Shown here one piece after another: positions 1 to 6,783 of a stretch of DNA of 64,000 nt. Source of the stretch: Actinomycetes bacterium (lineage in GTDB: Bacteria > Actinomycetota > Acidimicrobiia > Acidimicrobiales > RAAP-2); NCBI GenBank assembly GCA_021784205.1, contig JAJXTB010000002.1, positions 1-64,000 on the forward strand. The letters run 5' to 3'. Both the position numbers and the translations under genes were made by a program. Numbering within the stretch: the stretch's first letter is position 1; every line of letters begins with the position of its first letter. Under the pieces are notes generated by a model. It did not search any database and was not told the DNA's origin. It saw only the letters and a program-made list of their open reading frames with translations.

Positions 1-4
1 GAAA

Positions 5-10
5 TAGGCT
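5..10 (+). promoter_or_regulatory. -10 element of malyl-CoA lyase gene
   Basis: TAGGCT lies 7 nt before the ATG at 18, so transcription should begin at or next to the start codon. The gene therefore appears to open its own transcript rather than being only a downstream member of an operon. Confidence 0.5.
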
Positions 11-17
11 CTCTGCC

Positions 18-956
18 ATGTCCCAACGCTCACGCAACCTTCCGCGGCGCTCGTGCCTGTCCACCCCCGGCTCCTCGGACCGATTCCTCGCCAAGGCGCC
101 GACCGCGGTCGCCGACATGACCTTCCTTGATCTGGAGGACTCGGTCGCGCCCAATGAGAAGGTCGCCGCGCGCGCCAAGGTCGTCGCGGCCATCCGCGAC
201 CAGGACTGGGGCGAGCGGGTGCTGTGCGTGCGCGTCAACGCGTGGGACACGCCCTGGACCTACGGCGACGTGATCGAGGTGGTCGGCAACGCCGGCGATC
301 GACTCGACGAGATCATGCTGCCCAAGGTGCAGACGGCGGCTGAGGTCGTCGCCATGGACCTCCTCTTGACCCAGGTCGAGCGAAACGCCGGACTGCCCGT
401 CGGCCACATCGGCATCGAGGCCCAGATCGAGACGGCGCGGGGCTTGATCAACGTCGACGAGATCTGTGCGGCATCCCCGCGGCTCGAGACGATCATCTTC
501 GGCCCCGCCGACTTCGCGGCTTCGATCGAGATGCCGGTGCTGACCGGCGGTGTCGCCATTCCCGAATACCCTGGCGACCACTTCAACTACGTGTTCTCGC
601 GGATCCTGATGGCCGGCCGGGCGAATGGCCTCCAGGTGATCGACGGCCCCTTCCTCAAGATTCGCGAGCTCGATTCGCTGCGCGAGTTCGCCCAGCGCAC
701 TCGGGTGCTCGGGTACGACGGCAAGTGGGCGCTGACACCGGACCAGGCGCTCGTGCTGAACGAGGTCTATTCGCCCACCCAGGAGCAGTTCGACAAGGCC
801 TGGGACATCCTCGAGGCGTACCGCGTGGCGACCGATGAGAACAACACCGGGGCCGTCATGTTCGGGGACGAGATGATCGACGAGGCGAGTCGCAAGATGG
901 CTACGAAATTCCTGACCAGAGGGGAACGAGCGGGGCTGAAGCGTTCCTCAAAGTAA
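18..956 (+). CDS. mcl1: HpcH/HpaI (CitE-like) CoA-ester lyase, probable (3-methyl)malyl-CoA lyase
   Basis: The 312-aa product belongs to the HpcH/HpaI aldolase/citrate lyase family, whose CoA-ester members cleave malyl-CoA or 3-methylmalyl-CoA to glyoxylate plus acetyl- or propionyl-CoA with Mg2+. Visible family blocks are CLSTPGSS (13-20), FLDLEDSVAP (36-45), EAQIETARGL (134-143) and FGPADFAAS (161-169). Length is normal for the family. Genes for methylsuccinyl-CoA dehydrogenase and mesaconyl-CoA hydratase lie within 4 kb. Actinobacterial ethylmalonyl-CoA clusters group the same three activities, so I infer the Mcl1 role. The cluster partners crotonyl-CoA carboxylase/reductase and ethylmalonyl-CoA mutase are not in the window and may lie to the left. 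A plain citrate-lyase-beta-like function cannot be excluded from sequence alone. Confidence 0.82.
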   Translation: MSQRSRNLPRRSCLSTPGSSDRFLAKAPTAVADMTFLDLEDSVAPNEKVAARAKVVAAIRDQDWGERVLCVRVNAWDTPWTYGDVIEVVGNAGDRLDEIMLPKVQTAAEVVAMDLLLTQVERNAGLPVGHIGIEAQIETARGLINVDEICAASPRLETIIFGPADFAASIEMPVLTGGVAIPEYPGDHFNYVFSRILMAGRANGLQVIDGPFLKIRELDSLREFAQRTRVLGYDGKWALTPDQALVLNEVYSPTQEQFDKAWDILEAYRVATDENNTGAVMFGDEMIDEASRKMATKFLTRGERAGLKRSSK

Positions 957-965
957 GCGGTCTTA

Positions 966-985
966 TTAGGAGGTCTTCCTACTAA
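966..985 (+). promoter_or_regulatory. Palindromic operator candidate upstream of Ni/Co permease
   Basis: TTAGGAGG-TCTT-CCTACTAA is a dyad with 7 of 8 arm positions matching. It ends within the -10 hexamer TAAGGT (983-988) that precedes the GTG start. A repressor bound here would block RNA polymerase, and a metal-sensing regulator is the natural guess given the gene. Confidence 0.45.
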
Positions 986-988
986 GGT
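983..988 (+). promoter_or_regulatory. -10 element of Ni/Co permease gene
   Basis: TAAGGT stands exactly 6 nt before the GTG at 995 and overlaps the right arm of the dyad at 966-985. Confidence 0.5.
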
Positions 989-994
989 GACGGC

Positions 995-2191
995 GTGTCG
1001 ACCGCGCCCACCATTGAAGGCACTCGTCTGGGGCGAGTGCGCGCGTCGTTCTCGCCACTCGAGCGCCGTCGCATGGCGTCGATGTTCGGCGTCGTCGCGC
1101 TCTTGCACGTCGTGGGCTTCGCGCTGTTGCTGGTGGCCGCGACGCGGCACTTCGGGATCGACTCGGGCAAGACACTCGGCGTCGGCACGGGCGTCCTCGC
1201 CTACACCCTGGGTATGCGTCACGCCTTTGACGCGGACCATATCGCCGCCATCGACAACACGACGCGCAAGTTCATGGCCGACGGCAAGCGACCACTCTCG
1301 GTTGGTTTCTTCTTCTCCCTCGGCCATTCGTCGGTGGTCTTCGCACTCACAGTGCTGCTTGGCTTGGGCGCGCGCGCGCTGGGCTCGCAGGTCCGCAACA
1401 CCCACTCGCCGTTGCACCACTACGGCGGACTGATCGGCACGGTCGTCTCGGGCAGCTTCTTGTACCTCATCGCGATCTTGAACCTCATCATCCTCGTGAG
1501 CATCGTTCGGCTCTTCATCGCGATGCGCCAGGGCCGGTTCGACGACTCCGAGCTGGAGAAGCACCTCAACGCGCGGGGCTTCATGATGCGCTTCTTCGGC
1601 CCGCTCGCGCGGTCCATCGACGCGCCGTGGAAGATGTACCCGCTCGGCGTGCTCTTCGGCCTGGGCTTTGACACGGCCACCGAAGTGGCGTTCCTCGTCC
1701 TCGCGGGAACCTCGGTCGCCGCGGGGCTGCCGCTGTGGGCGATCCTGTCACTGCCCATCCTCTTCGCCGCCGGCATGAGCCTGCTCGACACGATCGACGG
1801 CTCGTTCATGAACTTCGCGTACGGCTGGGCGTTCTCCAAGCCGGTGCGCAAGGTGTACTACAACATCACGATCACGGGACTCAGCGTGTTCGTGGCGCTC
1901 TACATCGGCACCCTGGAGTTGGCCCAGGTCTTGGTGGGTGAGTTGAAGCTCACCGGTGGTTTCTGGTCCTTCGCCGCGTCCTTCAACATCAACCAGGCCG
2001 GCTTCACGATCGTCGGCCTCTTCGTCGTCATTTGGCTCGGCGCCCTCGGGTTCTGGCGCTACGGGCGCGTCGAGGAGCGCTGGGAGCGAGCGGCCATGCA
2101 CGCCCAGCGCGCACGCGGCGAGAAGGTCAACCTGCACTCGGCGGGCATCACGCTCGGGGCCGTGCACCAGCCCTTCACGATCGACGACTAG
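995..2191 (+). CDS. Nickel/cobalt permease (NiCoT family)
   Basis: A 398-aa polytopic membrane protein of the NiCoT (HoxN/NixA) secondary transporters, which import Ni2+ and/or Co2+. The diagnostic HX4DH metal-binding signature is present (His76, Asp81, His82 in RHAFDADH), followed by the family block LGFDTATEV near residue 225. Hydrophobic segments fill the rest of the protein, and the C-terminus is short and basic. The GTG start at 995 is fixed by a -10 hexamer 6 nt upstream. Selectivity between Ni and Co cannot be read from sequence, but the window encodes several B12-dependent or B12-processing proteins and no recognisable nickel enzyme. Cobalt supply is therefore the more likely job. The dyad at 966-985 suggests metal-responsive repression. 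The 3' end meets the minus-strand acyl-CoA dehydrogenase with a 1-nt gap. Confidence 0.92.
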   Translation: MSTAPTIEGTRLGRVRASFSPLERRRMASMFGVVALLHVVGFALLLVAATRHFGIDSGKTLGVGTGVLAYTLGMRHAFDADHIAAIDNTTRKFMADGKRPLSVGFFFSLGHSSVVFALTVLLGLGARALGSQVRNTHSPLHHYGGLIGTVVSGSFLYLIAILNLIILVSIVRLFIAMRQGRFDDSELEKHLNARGFMMRFFGPLARSIDAPWKMYPLGVLFGLGFDTATEVAFLVLAGTSVAAGLPLWAILSLPILFAAGMSLLDTIDGSFMNFAYGWAFSKPVRKVYYNITITGLSVFVALYIGTLELAQVLVGELKLTGGFWSFAASFNINQAGFTIVGLFVVIWLGALGFWRYGRVEERWERAAMHAQRARGEKVNLHSAGITLGAVHQPFTIDD

Positions 2192-2192
2192 G

Positions 2193-3773
2193 TCAGTCCC
2201 GGTCGAGCAATCGTCGCGCGACGACCTTGAGACAGAGCGTCTCGTCGGCTCCCTCGAAGATTGACAGGACCCGCGCGTCGACGAAGTAGCGGCTGACCGG
2301 GTACTCCTCGGCGTAGCCCATCCCGCCGTGGATCTGCAGGGCCTCGCGCGTAACCCACTCGGCTGCCCGACAGACGTACGCCTTGGCCATTGAGGCTTCC
2401 ATCGAGCCGCCGCCGTCGCCCATCTGGCGGGCGACCGCGAGGGCGAATTGGCGGGCGCTCTGGATGATCGTGGCCATCGTGCCGAGCTTGGCCCGGGTGA
2501 GCTCGTACTCGATGATGGGTGCGCCAAAGACGCGCCGTTCGCGGGCGTAGGCCAACGCGGCCTCGTAGGCCGCCTGCATGACGCCCACGGCGCGCGCGGC
2601 CGTCTGGATCCGGCCGTTCTCGAAACCCGCCATCTGGTAGTAGAAGCCGCGGCCGAGCCCGGCTTCGCCACCGACGAGGTTCGCCTCGGGCACGAACCAG
2701 CCCGAGAAGCTGACCTCGTAGGAGTGCATGCCCCGATAGCCGAGGGTGTCGATCGGTCGACCTTCCAGGCGGCCGCCGCTGTCCTGGGTAAGCACGAAAC
2801 CGTGGCTGTCACCGCGTTGCTTCTCGACGAGGAAGAGCGAGAGGCCCCGGTGCGCCTTGGATCGGTCGGGGTCGGTTCGCGCGAGCAGCACGAGCACGTC
2901 GGCGCGCGCGGCGAAGGTGCACCAGGTCTTGGTGCCGTTGATGAGCCACCCGCCATCGGTCTTGGTGGCGGTCGTGGTGATGTTGGCCACGTCACTGCCG
3001 TAGTCGGGTTCGGTCACCGCGATCGCGGCGAGCACCGAGGCGTTGGCCACGTGCGGTAGCCAGCGCTGCTTCTGTTCCTCGGTGCCGCCGGCGAGCAGGG
3101 CCCGCGTCAGGATCTCGGGACGGGTGATCAGCGAGCCGCCGACGCCAAGGCTCGCTCGCGAGAGCTCCTCGGTGGCGACCACCATCGCGACGTACTCCGA
3201 GGCGCCGCCGCTCGCGTCGCCGCCGTAAGCGGTCGGGATCGAGAGACCGAAGCCCCCGAGGTCGCGAAGTCCCTCGATGATCGACTCGGGGATGTCGCTG
3301 TTGGTGCGGTGGATGTGCTCGGCGTGGGGACGAATCTGGTCGTCGGCGAAGCGCCGGAAGTAGTCGCGAACCATCTCGAAGTCCTCGCCGAGGTGACTGT
3401 CACCGGGGGTCTCGGCGAGCGCGGCGAGACGACTGGGCTCGCGTTGCTCGGCGACGAAGGAGCCGAAGGGCTCGAACCAGTCACCAGCGACCCCCCAGCG
3501 GTCCTCGCGTCCCAGCACGCGCTGGGCGAGGTCGTTGAGGGCGAGACCGAGAAAGGCGGTGGCGAGTCGTGACTCGGTCTCCCCGTAGGCCGCGTACTCG
3601 AGGTTGGCTCGCGCGGTCGCGATGGCGCTCGCCGCGTGCGCGAGGTCGTAGGCGAGCGACTGCTCACGGTCGGGACCGCCGAGGTCGCGCAGTCGCGTCG
3701 TCGCGCCGTCGACGACGGCCTGTGCGCTTGCCACCAGGTCGGCGAGCTGGTCCAGGTTGGGGGGCGTTGACAT
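2193..3773 (-). CDS. mcd: Acyl-CoA dehydrogenase family protein, probable (2S)-methylsuccinyl-CoA dehydrogenase
   Basis: A 526-aa flavoprotein with a normal acyl-CoA dehydrogenase core (about residues 135-526) and an extra N-terminal helical region of roughly 130 residues. That long extension is characteristic of methylsuccinyl-CoA dehydrogenase, the enzyme oxidising (2S)-methylsuccinyl-CoA to mesaconyl-CoA in the ethylmalonyl-CoA pathway. Core motifs are AVTEPDYGSDV (FAD/substrate loop), the C-terminal QIHGGMGYAEE, and SIFEGADE, whose Glu is in the usual catalytic-base position. It is convergent with the Ni/Co permease and divergent from the DUF6941 gene. The hydratase for its product is encoded at 4290. 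The ATG start is supported by TAGTTT 6 nt upstream. The neighbour set is the main support for the specific substrate. Confidence 0.82.
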   Translation of the reverse strand: MSTPPNLDQLADLVASAQAVVDGATTRLRDLGGPDREQSLAYDLAHAASAIATARANLEYAAYGETESRLATAFLGLALNDLAQRVLGREDRWGVAGDWFEPFGSFVAEQREPSRLAALAETPGDSHLGEDFEMVRDYFRRFADDQIRPHAEHIHRTNSDIPESIIEGLRDLGGFGLSIPTAYGGDASGGASEYVAMVVATEELSRASLGVGGSLITRPEILTRALLAGGTEEQKQRWLPHVANASVLAAIAVTEPDYGSDVANITTTATKTDGGWLINGTKTWCTFAARADVLVLLARTDPDRSKAHRGLSLFLVEKQRGDSHGFVLTQDSGGRLEGRPIDTLGYRGMHSYEVSFSGWFVPEANLVGGEAGLGRGFYYQMAGFENGRIQTAARAVGVMQAAYEAALAYARERRVFGAPIIEYELTRAKLGTMATIIQSARQFALAVARQMGDGGGSMEASMAKAYVCRAAEWVTREALQIHGGMGYAEEYPVSRYFVDARVLSIFEGADETLCLKVVARRLLDRD

Positions 3774-3779
3774 ACATGC

Positions 3780-3785
3780 AAACTA
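3780..3785 (-). promoter_or_regulatory. -10 element of mcd
   Basis: On the minus strand the sequence is TAGTTT, then 6 nt, then the ATG of mcd. It faces the plus-strand hexamer at 3819-3824 across only 33 bp, so the two -35 regions must overlap. Confidence 0.5.
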
Positions 3786-3818
3786 CCGGGTGGAAAAGGT
3801 CGGGTCGAGTGGCGACGT

Positions 3819-3824
3819 TAGGCT
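3819..3824 (+). promoter_or_regulatory. -10 element of the DUF6941 gene
   Basis: TAGGCT is followed by 6 nt and the ATG at 3831. Confidence 0.5.
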
Positions 3825-3830
3825 GGGCCG

Positions 3831-4259
3831 ATGGACGTAACGATGCTCTTGGCGGACTCGGCCCAGGTGGCCGACGGGAAGTTGTACATCCTCGGCGGCG
3901 GCTGGTCGGTGACCGGACCCGACCCCGTTCCCTCGGCGGTCGCGGTCAAGGTCAGCGTCGACGCGCACGAGTTCGACCTCAGCCACCACTGGGAGCTGTT
4001 CCTCGAGGACGCCGACGGCCGGCTCGTCCAGTTCGAGACCCCCGAGGGCATGCAGGGCATCGAGGTTCGCGGCGACTTCTCAGCGAGCGAGCCCGTCGGC
4101 GTGCCCCACGGCACGCCCGTGGACGTGCCGATCGCGGTGAACTTCGGGCCCATCCCGCTCGCACCGGGCCAGCGATTCACCTGGCGCATGGTGATCGACG
4201 GCGAGAGTCTGCCCGGGGCGACTGCGTCGTTCACCACTCGGCCCCAGCCGAGTGAGTAG
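3831..4259 (+). CDS. DUF6941 family protein
   Basis: A 142-aa soluble protein that I recognise as the actinobacterial DUF6941 family by its opening (LLADSAQVADGKLYILGGGW, residues 6-25). It is rich in beta strands and has no signal peptide, transmembrane segment or obvious catalytic motif, and no function is known to me. It lies between mcd (divergent) and mch (same strand, 30 nt downstream), so it may be co-transcribed with the hydratase and shares a 57-bp promoter region with mcd. This gives a circumstantial link to the same pathway. Confidence 0.75.
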   Translation: MDVTMLLADSAQVADGKLYILGGGWSVTGPDPVPSAVAVKVSVDAHEFDLSHHWELFLEDADGRLVQFETPEGMQGIEVRGDFSASEPVGVPHGTPVDVPIAVNFGPIPLAPGQRFTWRMVIDGESLPGATASFTTRPQPSE

Positions 4260-4289
4260 TCGTTCCCACGAGCCAAGGAGATAGGTGCC

Positions 4290-4802
4290 ATGACCACGTT
4301 TGATCGACCCTTTGGCCGCTACCTCGAGGACTTCACGCCTGGTGACGTGCTGCGCCACTGGCCGGGCAAGACGATCACCGAGGCCGACGACCACTTGTTC
4401 TGCATGATGACGATGAACCACCACCCGCTGCACACCAACGCGTGGTTCGCCGAGCACGAGAGCGTCCAGGGTCGCAACGTTGTGGTGGGCAATCTGGTCT
4501 ATTCGCTGGTGCTCGGCATGAGCGTGCCCGACGTGTCCGGTTCGGCCATCGCCAACCTCGAGGTCGAGAGCCTCATCCACCGGTTCCCGACGTTCCACGG
4601 CGACACGATCTACGCCGAGACCCGGGTGCTGGACGTCACCGAATCGACCTCCAAGCCCGACCGGGGAATCGTGCGCGTCGAGACCAAGGGCTTCAATCAG
4701 GACGGCCGCGAGGTCTGCTACTTCCGACGCAAGGTCATGGTCTGGAAGCGGGACTTCGCGCCCGTGCGACAGCGCCCCTACGGCGAGTCGGTCTGGGACT
4801 GA
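4290..4802 (+). CDS. mch: MaoC-like (hot-dog) dehydratase, probable mesaconyl-CoA hydratase
   Basis: A 170-aa single hot-dog domain protein of the MaoC/(R)-hydratase type. The hydratase signature region is recognisable as DDHLFCMMTMNHHPLHTN (about 33-50), with the Asp/His pair in the usual place, followed by VVVGNLVYSLVLGMS. In ethylmalonyl-CoA gene clusters a protein of this family hydrates mesaconyl-CoA to 3-methylmalyl-CoA, the step between Mcd (2193-3773) and the lyase at 18-956. An AAGGAG-type ribosome binding site sits at about 4275-4280. Its stop codon overlaps the likely mutY start, implying translational coupling. Without the neighbours it could only be called a MaoC-family enoyl-CoA hydratase. 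Confidence 0.8.
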   Translation: MTTFDRPFGRYLEDFTPGDVLRHWPGKTITEADDHLFCMMTMNHHPLHTNAWFAEHESVQGRNVVVGNLVYSLVLGMSVPDVSGSAIANLEVESLIHRFPTFHGDTIYAETRVLDVTESTSKPDRGIVRVETKGFNQDGREVCYFRRKVMVWKRDFAPVRQRPYGESVWD

Positions 4803-5677
4803 CGGCGCACCCCTTTACGCGCTCGCTACGGGCGTGCGCGCCGTCGATCGCCCGCGACCTGCCCTGGATCGGCTGTGGCGATCCGTGGGCCGTGCTCGTG
4901 AGCGAGGTCATGCTCCAGCAGACCCAGGCCGGGCGCGTCGTCGAACCCTGGCGCCGATTCCTCGAGACCCTGCCCACGCCTGACGCGTGCGCGAAGGTGC
5001 CGCGGTCGACGGTCATCGAGTTGTGGGCTGGGCTCGGGTACAACCGGCGTGCGGGGTACCTCCAGGACGCGGCGCGCGCCATCGTGGACGAGTTCGACGG
5101 GCTCGTGCCGCGCGAGCCCGCGGCGTTGCGCCAGCTTCCTGGGGTCGGGCACTACAGCGCGAACGCCGTCGCGTCGTTCGCCTTCGGTGCGCCGGTGGGC
5201 GTGCTCGACACCAACGTCGGGCGGATCCTTGCGCGCGCGATCGCCAATCGCCCGCTCGGGCGCGCCGAAGCCCAAGGGTTGGCCGACGATCTCGCGCGCG
5301 GCACCAACAGCGCCGCGCACAACCAGGCGATGCTCGACCTCGGCGCCCAGTTCTGCACGGCTACGCCACGCTGCGAGACGTGCCCGGTGGCCCGACGATG
5401 CCGCTGGCGAACCGAGGGCGGCGTGGATCCCGCCTCGCGCAGCGCCGCCGTCTCGGTGCGACAAAGCGCCTTTGCGGGCTCGGATCGCCAGGTGCGCGGT
5501 CGCATCGTCGCCGCGTTGCGCCAAGGGCCGGCCCCTCTCGAGGCCGTGGTGGCTCGGGTGTCAGAGACCCCCGAGCGCGTCGAACGGTTGGTTGCGTCCC
5601 TGGTCGCCGACGGACTGGTCGAGCATCGCGGCGACGCCGTTCGACTGGTCGGCGACCCGAGGGTACGGATCGGGTGA
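4799..5677 (+). CDS. mutY: A/G-specific adenine DNA glycosylase MutY
   Basis: About 292 aa. It excises adenine opposite 8-oxoguanine. Motifs are SEVMLQQTQ with the catalytic Glu, the helix-hairpin-helix LPGVGHYSANAVASF, the catalytic Asp in GVLDTNVGRI, and a C-terminal cluster of four Cys (CTATPRCETCPVARRC). The Cys spacing reads C-X5-C-X2-C-X5-C, whereas MutY normally has X6 in the first gap. The C-terminus has no NUDIX-like domain and ends in a short winged-helix-like segment. No ATG, GTG or TTG exists in frame at the expected N-terminus. I place the start at the CTG overlapping the mch stop, which is uncertain. An in-frame GTG further in (near 4894) would remove the first helix. Confidence 0.85.
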   Translation: MTAHPFTRSLRACAPSIARDLPWIGCGDPWAVLVSEVMLQQTQAGRVVEPWRRFLETLPTPDACAKVPRSTVIELWAGLGYNRRAGYLQDAARAIVDEFDGLVPREPAALRQLPGVGHYSANAVASFAFGAPVGVLDTNVGRILARAIANRPLGRAEAQGLADDLARGTNSAAHNQAMLDLGAQFCTATPRCETCPVARRCRWRTEGGVDPASRSAAVSVRQSAFAGSDRQVRGRIVAALRQGPAPLEAVVARVSETPERVERLVASLVADGLVEHRGDAVRLVGDPRVRIG

Positions 5678-5687
5678 ACGGCCCCGG

Positions 5688-5693
5688 TAGTGT
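5688..5693 (+). promoter_or_regulatory. -10 element of flavin reductase gene
   Basis: TAGTGT, 6 nt, then the GTG at 5700. Confidence 0.5.
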
Positions 5694-5699
5694 CCCGAT

Positions 5700-6173
5700 G
5701 TGACCACTCCCTCGATCAGCGACTTCAAGGAGGCGGTGGGCCGTTTTGCCACCGGTGTCGTCGTCGTGACCGCCCAGACGCCCGAGGGACCGGCCGGCTT
5801 CACCTGCCAGACCTTCGGCTCGCTCTCACTCGAGCCCCAGCTCGTGACCTTCGCCGCGGCCGTCGACGGCCGGTCGTGGCCGCTGGTGCGCGCGCACGGC
5901 ATCGTGGGCATCAACATCCTGGCTGAGGGCCAGATCGAGGCGGCCCGTCGTTTCGCCACGAGGGGTGCGGACCGATTCGCCACGGGCGAGTGGACGACGG
6001 GACCGGCCGGCTCGCCGCTGCTCGTTGGCGCGATCGCGCACGTCGAAGGGCCGATCGTCGCGGTGCGCGCCCACGGCGATCACGAGGTGGCGATCGTGCG
6101 GGCCGACTACGTGGCGGCCCACGATGGCGAGCCCCTGGTCTTCTACCGCGCCGGCTTCAGCGCTCTCGCCTAG
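5700..6173 (+). CDS. Flavin reductase-like domain protein
   Basis: A 157-aa protein of the flavin reductase-like (HpaC/DIM6-NTAB) fold. It has the typical opening FKEAVGRFATGVVVVTA (9-25), then GFTCQTFGSLSLEPQLVTF (flavin-binding region) and a C-terminal EPLVFYRAGFSAL. Such proteins reduce FMN/FAD with NAD(P)H for a partner monooxygenase, or act as FMN-binding oxidoreductases. No monooxygenase partner is adjacent. The GTG start at 5700 is set by the upstream -10 hexamer. Confidence 0.85.
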   Translation: MTTPSISDFKEAVGRFATGVVVVTAQTPEGPAGFTCQTFGSLSLEPQLVTFAAAVDGRSWPLVRAHGIVGINILAEGQIEAARRFATRGADRFATGEWTTGPAGSPLLVGAIAHVEGPIVAVRAHGDHEVAIVRADYVAAHDGEPLVFYRAGFSALA

Positions 6174-6242
6174 GGACGTCCAGTCACTACGCTTTTTCGT
6201 GGTGGGCCACCGTGGCCGGCCGCGACGCTGAAGCGGAGTGCG

Positions 6243-6782
6243 ATGACCGTGGCGATTGCAGTGGTGGTGGCGCTCGTCGCCGTCAGCCTGATCGCGGTGG
6301 GCGCGTTGCGCTGGCGCAAGTACCGTCGCGACGAGCGTCGGCTCAGTTCCTCGGGCACCCTGCTCGGCCCGCCCCCGTCGCCCTACCAGCCCGCGAAGCG
6401 GTTCCGACTCCTTGACGGCGAGACGCCGACACCGCACCACGAGCCGGCCCCACTGCGCCTCGAGGCGTCCCACGAGTACGTGTTCGGCGAGGCGGAGCTG
6501 TCCAGTCCCGAAGAGCCCGCATCGATCGGACCCCACCGCCACGACGTGCAGTGGGCGTTGAACCGTTCGGCCCATCGCAGCCCCTTCGCGTACCGTCGTC
6601 GTCTGATCGTGGTGGCACTGGTCGTCGTCGCGCTGATCGTCGGCGCGCTGCTGGTGGTGCGTCACCCGTGGTCAAAGACGCCGTCGCAGTCGGGCGCGCC
6701 GGTGACCCACGCGGCACTGGCCAGCCCGCCGTGGTCGATCACGCCGGGCTCGCTCACGGTGACGCGCTTGGACCGCGGGTGA
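6243..6782 (+). CDS. Membrane protein of unknown function with two TM segments
   Basis: 179 aa. Residues 3-21 form one hydrophobic helix followed by RWRKYRRDERR, and a second helix (about 122-140, VVALVVVALIVGALLVV) follows a long polar cytoplasmic-type segment. The positively charged flanks suggest the middle part is cytoplasmic and the short C-terminus is outside. I do not recognise a family. A GCGGAG ribosome binding site precedes the ATG, and TACGCT about 50 nt upstream could be its -10. It is convergent with the oligopeptidase gene, with a 1-nt gap. Confidence 0.6.
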   Translation: MTVAIAVVVALVAVSLIAVGALRWRKYRRDERRLSSSGTLLGPPPSPYQPAKRFRLLDGETPTPHHEPAPLRLEASHEYVFGEAELSSPEEPASIGPHRHDVQWALNRSAHRSPFAYRRRLIVVALVVVALIVGALLVVRHPWSKTPSQSGAPVTHAALASPPWSITPGSLTVTRLDRG

Positions 6783-6783
6783 C

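Noticed and set aside
957..994. Cobalamin riboswitch ahead of the Co/Ni permease
   Set aside because: The space between the genes is under 40 nt and contains only the dyad and -10; there is no B12 box.
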